Positions 52,457 to 61,658 of a DNA stretch of 64,000 bases are shown here, in pieces. Position 1 is the first letter of the stretch, and every line of letters begins with the position of its first letter. The stretch is from Bacillota bacterium (GTDB taxonomy: Bacteria; Bacillota; UBA4882; UBA8346), in contig JAFABB010000011.1 of assembly GCA_023426245.1 (NCBI GenBank), positions 73,813 to 137,812 of the forward strand, read 5' to 3'. A program made the position numbers and the translations under genes. The notes under the pieces were generated by a model. It was not told where the DNA came from and searched no databases. It saw only the letters and a program-made list of their open reading frames with translations.

Positions 52457-53611
52457 CTAATCTTCAAATAACTCTTTGACCCGTTTTAACTCCTCGCGAA
52501 TCGCAATACCTTGCGGGCAATGACTTTCACAGCGGCCACACTCCACACACTTAGAGACCGGTGCTGCTATTTTCGAAATAACTCCCCGATACCTTTGGGT
52601 CGTTGCTTCTTTGGCGTCAAAGACATAGCAGTCGTTATAATTTGCAAAACAGGTCGGAATATTGATACCGACCGGACATGGCATACAATAGGAACAGGCC
52701 GTGCAATTCACCTTGATCCTCTCTTCAAAAAGATTTTTGACCTGGGCAATCAATTCCAACTCTTTAGCGGTTAAGGAATTAGCTTCTGCCTTCCCGGCTA
52801 TTTTCAAATTTTCCTCCACCTGCTCCATGGTGGTCATTCCACTTAAGACCACCGAAACTTCCGGGTGATTCCACACCCAACGCAACCCCCATTCGGCCGG
52901 TGTCCGTTGGACCCCGGCTTGGGCCAAGATCATTTCAGCCGCCCGAGGAAGATTCGCCAGATTACCACCTCGGAGCGGTTCCATAATAACCATTCCTAAA
53001 CCTTTTCCCGCCGCATACTCCAGCCCTGCCTTGCCGGCTTGAAAATTCTCATCCAGGTAATTGTACTGGATTTGACAGAATGACCAGTCATAATAGTCGA
53101 CGATCTCTTTAAAAAGCCCGGCCTGATCATGGAAAGAAAACCCGGCATATTGAATCCGCCCATCCCTGATGGCTTGATCTAAAAATTCACCGATGCCGTT
53201 TTCCTTTAAAATAGGCCAAACGCTCTTATTTAATGAGTGCACCAAATAAAAGTCAATGCTCCCCGTCTGTAACCGCTCCAATTGTTCATTGAGATACTTG
53301 TCCATATCGGCCCGGCTTTTGATCAACCAACTAGGAAGCTTGGTAGCCAAATGGACCCGCTCACGGTATCCGTCTTTCAAGGCTTTCGCTACTAAAAGTT
53401 CACTGGAACCACCGCGATCAAAACCGGTACCATGATAGGGATAAGCCGTATCCAGATAATTTACGCCCTCATCAATGGCATGCCGAATCATCTTAACAGC
53501 CTTTTCCTCATCGATTTGCGAAGGATCGTTTCCCAGGATCGGTAGTCGCATACAACCAAACCCCAATATAGAAACCATTTCATCTGTCTTTCCAAACTTC
53601 CGATATAACAT
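52457..53611 (-). CDS. Aldo/keto reductase with [4Fe-4S] ferredoxin domain
   Basis: 384 residues. The barrel starts MLYRKFGKTDEMVSILGFGCMRLP; the catalytic tetrad includes Asp and Tyr in NYLDTAYPYHG and His in FYLVHSLN. The C terminus carries iron-sulfur cysteines: CTACSYCMPCPVGI and CVECGRCESHCPQGI. This fusion occurs widely in anaerobes; it likely reduces carbonyl compounds using electrons passed through the clusters. AAAGGAGG precedes ATG 53611 by 7 bases; the longer frame to 53749 would cross its own promoter. Controlled by the divergent MerR gene. Confidence 0.94.
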   Translation of the reverse strand: MLYRKFGKTDEMVSILGFGCMRLPILGNDPSQIDEEKAVKMIRHAIDEGVNYLDTAYPYHGTGFDRGGSSELLVAKALKDGYRERVHLATKLPSWLIKSRADMDKYLNEQLERLQTGSIDFYLVHSLNKSVWPILKENGIGEFLDQAIRDGRIQYAGFSFHDQAGLFKEIVDYYDWSFCQIQYNYLDENFQAGKAGLEYAAGKGLGMVIMEPLRGGNLANLPRAAEMILAQAGVQRTPAEWGLRWVWNHPEVSVVLSGMTTMEQVEENLKIAGKAEANSLTAKELELIAQVKNLFEERIKVNCTACSYCMPCPVGINIPTCFANYNDCYVFDAKEATTQRYRGVISKIAAPVSKCVECGRCESHCPQGIAIREELKRVKELFED

Positions 53612-53684
53612 AATTATTCCTCCTTTGATTGGTAACCAATAAATGGGGACTTTAAGCGGTCGACCCGATTTTGAAGTTATATTC

Positions 53685-53715
53685 AGTATATTTCTTAGAG
53701 TACACTCTAAGTCAA
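53685..53715 (-). promoter_or_regulatory. MerR-type promoter with 19-bp spacer and operator
   Basis: Minus-strand TTGACT (53710-53715) and TATACT (53685-53690) are 19 bases apart, the overlong spacing typical of MerR-activated promoters. The spacer holds CTTAGAGTACACTCTAAG (53694-53711), 8-bp arms around AC. It lies about 75 bases upstream of the reductase start and close to the divergent merR-type gene. Confidence 0.85.
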
Positions 53716-53842
53716 TAGCAAAATACAACCCATTTTTAAATAAATCCATGGATTAGAGTGTGCTGTGAGGGAATCAATATGGTAAAATAAAAGTGTAGCT
53801 TGAAGAGAAATCCGCAAATGGTTGGGAAAAGGGTGCCAAGCG

Positions 53843-54247
53843 ATGAGTTATTCCATTAAAGAGGTATCTGAAAAATTCAATATCTCTCCCTATACTTTAC
53901 GTTACTATGAAAAAGAAGGGCTGCTGCCCTCGGTTCAACGCAGCCAAAACGGTAATCGGCTTTACAACGATACTGACTTGGAATGGCTGCAAATCGTTTG
54001 CTGCATGCGGGCAACGGGTATGTCGATCGCCGATATCAAAGATTATATCGAATTATGCCTTCGGGGATCCGATACCGTACCGGAGCGGCGTCAAATCATC
54101 CTGCGGCAAAAGGAAATCATTGAAAATCATATTCGGGAATACCGGGAATTGTTAAAAGTGGTCAATAAAAAACTGCAACGCTATGATCAAATTACTCAAA
54201 CCGAATCCAACATGATTACCCCCCAAAACAAAGAGGGCGTATCTTAA
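53843..54247 (+). CDS. MerR-family transcriptional regulator
   Basis: 134 residues. N-terminal winged helix SIKEVSEKFNISPYTLRYYEKEGLLP, wing RSQNGNRLYNDTDLEWLQIVCCMRATGMSIADI, then a dimerisation coiled coil (about 75-120). It lacks a metal-binding Cys loop; the cysteine pair CC at about 50 is in the recognition domain. The operator spelling matches the aldehyde-responsive AdhR/NmlR subgroup, so it probably senses a reactive carbonyl and activates the divergent reductase. AAGGGTG precedes ATG 53843. Confidence 0.92.
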   Translation: MSYSIKEVSEKFNISPYTLRYYEKEGLLPSVQRSQNGNRLYNDTDLEWLQIVCCMRATGMSIADIKDYIELCLRGSDTVPERRQIILRQKEIIENHIREYRELLKVVNKKLQRYDQITQTESNMITPQNKEGVS

Positions 54248-54260
54248 AAAGGAACCGTTT

Positions 54261-54875
54261 TCATCGCGATGGATTCTTTACTCTATCGAACCAATACTGA
54301 AATAAAGGATCTTGTCTCCTTCCGGCATAAAACTCTTTCAGTTGTAACTGGGGATTGAAAAATGCCTGAATTTCCCCGTAGGTTCTAGGCCTCAAGCCTG
54401 CCAGACTATGAAAGCAGAAGTCGAAAGCGCGGCGCTTTCCGAAATGGACCAAAACATAATTTGAGTTCTCACCCATCCATTGTAAAATTTGCTCTTTATA
54501 GCGGAACCGGTTTTGGCCGCTGATACCATGAAGACATCCCGAATCCAAAATCAAATCATATTTTTCATGCGTTTCCCATTCCGTTACATCCGCCTGAACG
54601 AAATGAATGTTCAATCCGAGCTTTTCGGCCCTAATCCTCGCAAATTCCAGTGCTGTTGCGACAAAATCGATTCCGGTCACTTGTAAGCCTTGTTTAGCCA
54701 TTAATGCAGCATAAACTCCAGTTCCACAACCGATATCCAAAACCCTTCCCTGGCCATTCAAGGATTGAACCGCTTTCTGGAGTAATAGAGGCATTTTTTC
54801 ACAATACCATCCCAATTCCGACTCTTGATTGACACGATAATAAAGCATTTCATATAGCCGCCTGCGTGAACCCAT
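54261..54875 (-). CDS. Class I SAM-dependent methyltransferase
   Basis: 204 residues. Motif I is VLDIGCGTGVYAALMAKQG; the acidic residue after it is in VTGIDFVA; LILDSGCLHGI is the post-motif. Substrate unknown. The C-terminal segment HFGKRRAFDFCFHSLAGLRPRTYGEI is not typical of a known methyltransferase family and may shape specificity. ATG 54875 sits after GGAAG. It converges with the MerR gene 13 bases away, no terminator visible. Confidence 0.87.
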   Translation of the reverse strand: MGSRRRLYEMLYYRVNQESELGWYCEKMPLLLQKAVQSLNGQGRVLDIGCGTGVYAALMAKQGLQVTGIDFVATALEFARIRAEKLGLNIHFVQADVTEWETHEKYDLILDSGCLHGISGQNRFRYKEQILQWMGENSNYVLVHFGKRRAFDFCFHSLAGLRPRTYGEIQAFFNPQLQLKEFYAGRRQDPLFQYWFDRVKNPSR

Positions 54876-55025
54876 TTTTCTTCCTTTCATTTACCCGCAA
54901 AAAATTTGCTTTTATTTATATAACGGATTCAGGATGGCTTTTATTGCACTCTGAAAACTTTTTGGTTAATCCTGGCGAACCCAAATCGACACATAAAGTA
55001 ATATCCAACCGAGTCAGGCATTGCC

Positions 55026-55589
55026 TTATTCTTTTCGAATCCGATTCCGGGTTTCCCGGTCAATTAATTCCCGGATTCGGCTAATCGCCGGATGGTAATT
55101 TGTATAAGCTTGGCCGTATTGAAGATTGAATTCGTAATCAAAACCGGCAGGGTTATTTCCCTGGTTGTGCTGGATAATCGTTTCCATTTTGTCAAGGGCT
55201 TTGGCCATCTTTGCTTCCGGGCTCTCCCCCAGGTTGTATTCCCGGCATAATGCCAATATTTTTTCACGGTTAGTTTCCGGAAGCGGCGCCAATAATTTCG
55301 ACAACGCTTCCTCTTCCTTTTTCAGCTTCTCCACAGGGTCAATTGGGATTTTAGCAGAAATATCCCCTTCATAAGCCTCACCCAAGTCATGAACCAGTCC
55401 CAGGCGAATGACCCGGTTTACATCAACATCCGGGAAGTCGTCCTCAAGAACGAGGGCAAACATGGATAACCGCCAAGAATGTTCGGCGACGCTCTCCGTT
55501 CTTCCTTCACTGGTCCAGGCAGTTCTGGTGTTGTTTTTCAGCCTCTCCAGCTCTTTGACAAACGTCATCATGCCGTCGTATTCTTTCAT
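55026..55589 (-). CDS. HD-domain phosphohydrolase (YfbR/HDDC2-like)
   Basis: 187 residues. Metal ligands of the HD domain are visible: His in VAEHSWRLSMFA, His-Asp in GLVHDLGEAYEGDI and Asp in ALDKMETIIQHNQG. The order and size match the 5'-deoxynucleotidase YfbR/HDDC2 group, which dephosphorylates deoxynucleoside monophosphates. Close relatives differ in substrate. Runs in the same direction as the methyltransferase but 150 bases separate them. ATG 55589 follows GGAGGCGG. Confidence 0.87.
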   Translation of the reverse strand: MKEYDGMMTFVKELERLKNNTRTAWTSEGRTESVAEHSWRLSMFALVLEDDFPDVDVNRVIRLGLVHDLGEAYEGDISAKIPIDPVEKLKKEEEALSKLLAPLPETNREKILALCREYNLGESPEAKMAKALDKMETIIQHNQGNNPAGFDYEFNLQYGQAYTNYHPAISRIRELIDRETRNRIRKE

Positions 55590-55675
55590 TAGGATCCGCC
55601 TCCAATTTTTCAGGATTTTCTACCCAAGGGCTATTTCTGCCATTGCAAATAGTCACCAAATTTATAGAATCGGCC

Positions 55676-57562
55676 TTATCCCCCTTCGGCATTTTCAAAC
55701 TGGCTGAAATACATATGACGGTAAACTCCATTTTCTTTCAGAAGCTGGCGGTGATTGCCGCGTTCCACAATTCTCCCGCCCTCCACAACCATGATCGTAT
55801 CCGCATCCCGAATGGTGCTTAATCGATGGGCTATCAGAAAGCTGGTACGGCCCTCCATCAGCTTGAGCATTGCCTCTTGAATCCGCAGTTCGGTCCGGGT
55901 GTCGACATTACTGGTGGCTTCATCCAAAATCAATATAGCCGGACTGGCTAGAATCGCCCGGGCAATCGCCAATAATTGCCGCTCACCCTGACTTAAATTG
56001 CCGCCGCTTTCCGTCAATACCGTATCATAACCATGGGGTAAACGCTGGATAAACATATCGGCATTAGCCATCACCGCAGACTGGCGGATTTCTTCTTCCG
56101 AAGCATCCAAACGGCCATAGCGGATATTATCACCAATCGTTCCGCTGAAAAGATAGGTATCCTGTAAAACAATGCCGAAATTCCGGCGCAAACTGTCCCG
56201 GGTATATTCCCGGATATCCCGGCCGTCAATAAGAATCTTTCCGGCGGTAATATCATAAAAGCGCGCCAGCAAGTTGACAACCGTGGTTTTACCGGCGCCG
56301 GTGGGACCTACCAAAGCTGTACTGCTTCCACTGTGGGCTTCAAAGGAAATATCTTTTAAAATAGGTACATCCGGCCGGTAACCAAAACAAACTCCTTCAA
56401 ATACAACATCTCCCCGGGAGTCTTGCAACACCACCGCTCCTGGTAAGTCAGCCGGTTCCTCTGCCTCATCCAAGACTTCAAATACCCGTTCCCCGCCTGC
56501 AAGTGCAGTTTGTAAGGTATTGAAGGTATTGGCGATATCATTCAACGGCCTCGCAAATTGCCTGGAGTAACTTAAGAAACTAGCGATGATTCCAACGGTA
56601 ATCAATCCTTTGACTGCCAAAATACCGCCGACTCCAGCTACTGCCGCGAATCCCACATTATTTATGACATTCATCAAAGGCATGATATAGCCGGACCAAA
56701 TTTGCGCTTTAATGCCTATTTTGCAAAGTTGTCCATTTAGCTCGGCGAATCCCGTGATGACTTCCTCTTCGTGATTGAATGCTTTCACTACATGGATCCC
56801 GGAAATATTCTCTTCGATATGGCCATTCAATTTCCCCAAGACCGCCTGTTGTTCCTTGAAAAGGATCCGGGTCCGGCCGGCAATGGTCCGGGTTAACACG
56901 AAGACTAACGGAATGGTGACCAGGCTTGCCAAAGTCAACAATGGACTCAGAATCAGCATCATTACAAGAGAACCCGTGATCATTAACACCGCCGCCATCA
57001 ATTGGGTAGTGGACTGGGAAATAGTCGTACTAATATTATCAATATCATTCGACAGCCTGCTCATCAGATCACCATGGGTCCGCTGGTCAAAAAAGGATAT
57101 GGGCAATTTCTGAAGCTTTGCAAATAGAGTCCGTCGCAGACTTTGGACTATCCGTTGCGAAACTCCGGCCATCAGCCACCCCTGTACCAAAGTCAGCAGA
57201 GCATCTGAAAGGTAAGCGGCAAGTAAAACCAGGGTTACAATGGTTAACAAGCTGAAGTTGACCTGTCCATGGCGGGCCGATAGAGCGTCAATTCCCCGTC
57301 CGATTAAAAATGGGCCGGTAAGTCCGATTCCGGTATCCACCAGTACCAAAAGAAAAATGAAAGTCAGGCTTTTGCGTTCTTTTCCAAAATGTTGCCACAA
57401 ACGCTTTAAACTTTGGCCAAACTGCTTCGGTTTGGCGCCGGACATTAACCAGCGGGCCCCGCCCCCCCGGCCTCCAAAACCACTCACAGAACCACCAGGC
57501 ATATTCCCTGTCCTCCCTATTGCAGAGGAATCGATTTTTCTTGATTCATCTTGCCTACCCAT
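55676..57562 (-). CDS. Heterodimeric ABC exporter subunit, canonical ATPase site
   Basis: 628 residues: a Gly-rich N-terminal tail (PGGSVSGFGGRGGGA), six membrane helices, then an NBD with Walker A VGPTGAGKTT, signature LSQGERQLLAIARA, Walker B ILILDEATSNVD with catalytic Glu, and His in LIAHRLSTI. With the next gene it forms a BmrCD/TM287-288-like multidrug or lipid exporter. ATG 57562 (9 bases from AAGGAGG) is used. Its start lies one base after the partner's stop. The marR-type gene in front likely controls both. Confidence 0.94.
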   Translation of the reverse strand: MGRQDESRKIDSSAIGRTGNMPGGSVSGFGGRGGGARWLMSGAKPKQFGQSLKRLWQHFGKERKSLTFIFLLVLVDTGIGLTGPFLIGRGIDALSARHGQVNFSLLTIVTLVLLAAYLSDALLTLVQGWLMAGVSQRIVQSLRRTLFAKLQKLPISFFDQRTHGDLMSRLSNDIDNISTTISQSTTQLMAAVLMITGSLVMMLILSPLLTLASLVTIPLVFVLTRTIAGRTRILFKEQQAVLGKLNGHIEENISGIHVVKAFNHEEEVITGFAELNGQLCKIGIKAQIWSGYIMPLMNVINNVGFAAVAGVGGILAVKGLITVGIIASFLSYSRQFARPLNDIANTFNTLQTALAGGERVFEVLDEAEEPADLPGAVVLQDSRGDVVFEGVCFGYRPDVPILKDISFEAHSGSSTALVGPTGAGKTTVVNLLARFYDITAGKILIDGRDIREYTRDSLRRNFGIVLQDTYLFSGTIGDNIRYGRLDASEEEIRQSAVMANADMFIQRLPHGYDTVLTESGGNLSQGERQLLAIARAILASPAILILDEATSNVDTRTELRIQEAMLKLMEGRTSFLIAHRLSTIRDADTIMVVEGGRIVERGNHRQLLKENGVYRHMYFSQFENAEGG

Positions 57563-57563
57563 A

Positions 57564-59291
57564 TCAAAAATCCTCCTTGCCAATCTGGGAGCGATAAATA
57601 TCCTGATATACCGAAGATGATTGCATCAACTGCTCATGAGTGCCCATTCCTACAATTTCACCATTATCAAGGACGATAATTTTATCGGTTCCCATAGCAG
57701 AGACAATCCTTTGGGTTATAATCAAACAGGTCATTCCCTGAGAATACTTTTTCATACCCATCCGGATTTTGGCTTCCGTCGCCATGTCCACCGCGCTGGT
57801 ACTATCATCCAAAATCAGAATTTCCGGTTTTTTAATCAATGCTCTGGCAATGGAGATCCGCTGTTTTTGGCCCCCAGAGAGATTAACGCCGCCTTGCCCC
57901 AGATAAGTCTGATATCCCTCGGGGAAACTGCTGATAAACTCGTGTGCCTGGGCAACCCAGGCCGCTTTCTCCACCTCATCGAGGTCCGCCTTGCTTTTAC
58001 CCCAGCGAATGTTGTCCATAATGGTCCCGGTGAACAAAACCGTTTTTTGAGGCACGATAGCGATTTTTCTCCGCAGTTCCACGAGGCTGGCATCTTTTAC
58101 ATTTACCCCGTCGACCTCGATGACTCCGGAGGTGGCATCATGAAAACGGGGTACCAGGTTCACCAAACTACTCTTGCCAGAACCGGTGGAACCGATAAGC
58201 GCCACAGTTTCCCCCGGCTGACAGGTAAAGGTAATTTTTTTCAATATGGCTTCTTCTATCTGGCCTGTGTAAGAAAAAAACACATCCCTAAATTCTATTT
58301 TCCCACGAGAGTCGTCGAATGGCTCCGGCTGAGGATTCTCACGCATACTATTCTCCTGTACCATCACTTCAGCGATTCGTTCCGTCGATGCCCGGGCTCT
58401 CACAAACATATTAAAAACAAAAGAAATGGTCATCAGGGAGGCCAGGATCTGGGTCATGTAATTGACAAAAGCGATGACCTGTCCGACTTGCATATGCCCG
58501 CTATGGACCCGGAGCCCACCCAGCCATAAAACAGCGACTATCCCTAAATTTACGGTTAAAGTAATTGTAGGTGTAAAAATGGCCATTATCCGCATGGCTT
58601 TTGTAGAAACCGCGGCCAAATCTTGATTGGCCTCCCCGAATCGTTCCATTTCATAATCAAAACGGTTAAAAGCCTTGACCACTCGTACCCCGTTCAAATA
58701 CTCCCGCATCACGGTATTCAGTCCATCCAATTTTCGCTGCACTTTGCGAAAAAAAGGATAACCAATCCGGACATTGATAAACATCAGAAAAGCAATTACC
58801 GGTACAACCGCAATCAAGATTACAGCCAAGTGGGGATTGAGCATAGTGGCCATGATAATACTTCCGATACAAACTAGCGGTGCTTTAACGAAAATCCGCA
58901 TCAGACCGTTCACAAAGTTTTGAACCTGGGTTACATCATTGGTAAGCCTAGTTACCAACGAACCGGTTTCAAATTGATTGATGTTATCAAATGAAAAGCC
59001 TTGTATCTTCTTAAACAGATCAAAACGAAGTTCAGCCCCAAAACGTTGGGAAACGTTATTCGAAATGATATTCCGGCCCACTGCGGCGATGGCTCCCAAC
59101 GCCGTAACTCCCAACATGACTCCGCCCATCGTTAGAACATAACTCAGTTGATGCCGGGCGACTCCGATATCGATGATCTTGGACATAATCGTCGGCTGAA
59201 GCAGATCGCAAAAAGCTTCTGTCATTAAAAAGGCGACCCCAAGGCAAAAGAACTTCCAATATTTGTTAATATATTTCTTCATAAATTCCAT
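57564..59291 (-). CDS. Heterodimeric ABC exporter subunit, degenerate ATPase site
   Basis: 575 residues. Six membrane helices precede an NBD with Walker A IGSTGSGKSS and signature LSGGQKQRISIARA, but Walker B reads ILILDDSTSAVD, with Asp in place of the catalytic Glu, and the switch residue is in ITQRIV (Gln, not His). These are marks of the degenerate site in heterodimeric type IV exporters such as TM287. It pairs with the canonical subunit downstream. ATG 59291 or 59282 may start it. Confidence 0.94.
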   Translation of the reverse strand: MEFMKKYINKYWKFFCLGVAFLMTEAFCDLLQPTIMSKIIDIGVARHQLSYVLTMGGVMLGVTALGAIAAVGRNIISNNVSQRFGAELRFDLFKKIQGFSFDNINQFETGSLVTRLTNDVTQVQNFVNGLMRIFVKAPLVCIGSIIMATMLNPHLAVILIAVVPVIAFLMFINVRIGYPFFRKVQRKLDGLNTVMREYLNGVRVVKAFNRFDYEMERFGEANQDLAAVSTKAMRIMAIFTPTITLTVNLGIVAVLWLGGLRVHSGHMQVGQVIAFVNYMTQILASLMTISFVFNMFVRARASTERIAEVMVQENSMRENPQPEPFDDSRGKIEFRDVFFSYTGQIEEAILKKITFTCQPGETVALIGSTGSGKSSLVNLVPRFHDATSGVIEVDGVNVKDASLVELRRKIAIVPQKTVLFTGTIMDNIRWGKSKADLDEVEKAAWVAQAHEFISSFPEGYQTYLGQGGVNLSGGQKQRISIARALIKKPEILILDDSTSAVDMATEAKIRMGMKKYSQGMTCLIITQRIVSAMGTDKIIVLDNGEIVGMGTHEQLMQSSSVYQDIYRSQIGKEDF

Positions 59292-59401
59292 CGTGATGTT
59301 TCCCTTCGGTATTGTTCACCAAACAGTCCGTAATCTTCGAATTAAGTATCAGGCTTCAAATACTTCAGTCCATTTAAAGGGTTCACCCTTTCCGGTGTGA
59401 A

Positions 59402-59854
59402 TCATCCCTCATTGTTATCGTTATTCCCCAAATGGAGGCATAGTTTTTCAATGATCGTAACCATCTGTTCTTTTTCTTCTTCCGATAGGGTGCTGAAGAG
59501 ACTGTCTGCAAAATCATCATGGATGGCAATTAATTGTTCGACTTCCCTCCGGCCTGTTACTGTCAAATAGTTTCGCATCATTCTTTGATCTTGTTCATCC
59601 TGTTTCCGAGTAATAAATCCGGAGTCTTCCAACTTCATCAACATTTCCGTCATTGAAGATGGTCTTATGTCCATTTGCTCCGCCAAATCCCTTTGATTGG
59701 CGCCGTTTTTTTTCGCTATCAAATGCAATAAATAAGCCTGCCGATGATAAAGGCCACCTTTTTCACGGATGGCCTGATGAGAAGCGCGCCGAATTTGACG
59801 GGTGAGCCGTTGCAAAGCATTAAAAAGCATATTCGAAGTTGAGGTAAACATCAT
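59402..59854 (-). CDS. MarR-family transcriptional regulator
   Basis: 150 residues. The winged helix is visible as NQRDLAEQMDIRPSSMTEMLMKLEDSGFITRKQDEQDQRMMRNYLTVTGRRE, flanked by dimerisation helices. First gene of an operon with the exporter pair, probably repressing it until a toxic compound binds. Two copies of TTAGGTACCTAA upstream fit an autoregulatory MarR operator. Tandem ATGs at 59854; no strong ribosome site. Confidence 0.92.
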   Translation of the reverse strand: MMFTSTSNMLFNALQRLTRQIRRASHQAIREKGGLYHRQAYLLHLIAKKNGANQRDLAEQMDIRPSSMTEMLMKLEDSGFITRKQDEQDQRMMRNYLTVTGRREVEQLIAIHDDFADSLFSTLSEEEKEQMVTIIEKLCLHLGNNDNNEG

Positions 59855-59875
59855 AAACCCCCGGGGGTATTTTAT

Positions 59876-59948
59876 TTAGGTACCTAAATTAATTTATACT
59901 ATACCACTTAACCTGATAAAATTCAAATAAAAAAGTTTAGGTACCTAA
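59876..59948 (-). promoter_or_regulatory. MarR operon promoter with two operator palindromes
   Basis: TTAGGTACCTAA occurs at 59876-59887 (within the 16-bp palindrome ATTTAGGTACCTAAAT) and 59937-59948, 61 bases apart. Between them is a minus-strand promoter TTGAAT (59921-59926), 17 bases, TATAGT (59898-59903). The arrangement permits repression by one or both sites. Confidence 0.8.
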
Positions 59949-60291
59949 TTTTTTGTTGGCATATTCTCATCCAGTTTTTTTTTACAAAATAATTATAAAA
60001 GCCGTATTTCCAGGCATGTTAACAAGCCTAACTCCGAATCTCCTTTTCCGGTCACAACTTTGAAGGACAAAGTAGCAGATTCATTCACCCCTTTTATGTT
60101 TCATTAATATAATTTAGAGATACTCCGAATCCATTCGGTAAGTCTATCAAAAAAGACTCCATTCAATATCCATACGCCTGAATATGCAAAATGCAAGAAC
60201 TCTAAGGTTCCCACAGATCAAAATTCCTTCGAATGTTTCATTAGAAAACTTGCCGAACCCGAAAAAAACCATAAAAGTAGAGTGATGCCAT
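59949..60291. other. Intergenic region upstream of the patatin gene
   Basis: AT-rich, no gene or strong hairpin seen. Promoters for the patatin must lie here but none is clear. Confidence 0.4.
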
Positions 60292-61209
60292 TTGAAACGA
60301 GCCTTGGTATTATCTGGAGGTAGTGAAAGAGGGGCTTTTGAAGTTGGCGCAATCGATTATCTGGTAAACCAGGCGGGCTTTGATTTTCAATGTTTTTTCG
60401 GAACCAGTATTGGCGCATTAAACGCCGCCATTTTAGGCCAGGCCCGCAATCATGAGGAATTAAGCATTCGGACCCGGCAGTTGATGAAACTTTGGCTTAG
60501 TATTCGGGGTTCTCGATCCGTTTACCGCAAAAATCCTTTGGGTTTAATCAATTTAGCTTTCGGTGGTCAGTCCTTATATAATCCGGCCGGATTACGCCAG
60601 TTATTGAAGAAAAATATCGATTTAAACTTATTATTCGACCCGGCAACCATGGTTAAGGTTGCAACGGTGGCCTTGGAAACTGGCGAACTATTTTATGCCG
60701 ATTCACGCTTCCCTGAGCTACGGAAAGATTTCCTAAATTACATTTTGGCAAGTGCCAGTATTCCGTTTTATTTCCCTGGGGTGCCGATTCACGGAAAGCA
60801 CTGGTATGATGGCGGGTTAAGAGACATCACTCCCCTGGGAACTGTTTTTGATGAAGATCCCGATGAGATAGTTGTGATCACAACTTATCCTGTAAATTCA
60901 AATTTAGAGCCGGTGCTTCCTGAAGTGCCCTATCAAGGGCCATTTAAAAATTTGAATCAAATGATTGCCATTATAATGAATGCAATTGCAGCCAAGGATC
61001 TACAACTGGCCAACGCCATCAACCAGGATAGCCGGAACTTTCCGCTTAAAAAAAGGATCCCTTTACGGATTGTTGCTCCGGAAAAACCTTTTCCCCAAAA
61101 CAAAGTGGCTTTTAACCCAACTGCGATCCGCAAATATATCCAATTGGGTTTTAGCGCCGCCCAGAAACCCATCGTCTTGTCAACCTGCGGTTTAAAGTTC
61201 TGGTATTAG
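60292..61209 (+). CDS. Patatin-like phospholipase
   Basis: 305 residues. Oxyanion motif SGGSERGAFEVGA, nucleophile Ser in GTSIGALNAA (G-x-S-x-G) and catalytic Asp in WYDGGLRDITP. It should cleave acyl esters of lipids with a Ser-Asp dyad. The start is TTG (60292); an overlapping ATG upstream is in another frame. Single gene, converging with the ACT-domain gene 2 bases away. No signal peptide, so cytosolic or membrane-peripheral. Confidence 0.92.
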   Translation: MKRALVLSGGSERGAFEVGAIDYLVNQAGFDFQCFFGTSIGALNAAILGQARNHEELSIRTRQLMKLWLSIRGSRSVYRKNPLGLINLAFGGQSLYNPAGLRQLLKKNIDLNLLFDPATMVKVATVALETGELFYADSRFPELRKDFLNYILASASIPFYFPGVPIHGKHWYDGGLRDITPLGTVFDEDPDEIVVITTYPVNSNLEPVLPEVPYQGPFKNLNQMIAIIMNAIAAKDLQLANAINQDSRNFPLKKRIPLRIVAPEKPFPQNKVAFNPTAIRKYIQLGFSAAQKPIVLSTCGLKFWY

Positions 61210-61211
61210 GG

Positions 61212-61640
61212 CTAGATCAGGTTTACATCCTGATCGGTTAAAGTCGTAATTCCACTGGATTTTAAAATATCCTCGGCTAACGGAAATTTCTCAACCTCAA
61301 CAACTATGGCCGCCTCACGGTGGTTTTCAATCACAAAGCCGTAACAATCCTCAATGTTGATCTTATTGGATGACAAAATGTTTAATAAATTATACAAACC
61401 ACCCGGTTGATCCGGCACTTTGGCAATAAGAATTTTTCGTTTCGATACCGTTATATTTTCCTGTTTTAAAACCAGATATGCTTTCTCAGTGTCGCCGACA
61501 ACCACCTTGACAACCCCGAAATCACCGGCGCTGGCCATGGAAAAAGCTTTTAAATTAATTTGGTTGTCTGCCAAAATTTTGGTGATCTTCTCCAATTGAC
61601 CCGGTTTATTTTGAACGAAGATTGATAAATGAAAGGCCAT
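61212..61640 (-). CDS. Tandem ACT-domain protein
   Basis: 142 residues with two ACT folds (about 1-70: LSIFVQNKPGQLEKITKILADNQINLKAF; about 72-140: ILIAKVPDQPGGLYNLLNILSSNKINIEDCYGF). Such proteins commonly follow phenylacetate-CoA ligase genes and probably bind an amino acid, perhaps an aromatic one. It is 18 bases after the ligase stop. A 7-bp hairpin (GATCAGG/CCTGATC) overlaps its stop codon. Confidence 0.9.
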   Translation of the reverse strand: MAFHLSIFVQNKPGQLEKITKILADNQINLKAFSMASAGDFGVVKVVVGDTEKAYLVLKQENITVSKRKILIAKVPDQPGGLYNLLNILSSNKINIEDCYGFVIENHREAAIVVEVEKFPLAEDILKSSGITTLTDQDVNLI

Positions 61641-61658
61641 CCTGATCCCTCCGCAAAA

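Noticed and set aside
57621..58529. 302-codon plus-strand frame opposite an ABC exporter gene
   Set aside because: Antisense shadow; the minus-strand gene has all ATPase motifs.
61214..61234. Terminator between patatin and ACT-domain genes
   Set aside because: The 7-bp stem overlaps a stop codon and has no T-run on either strand.
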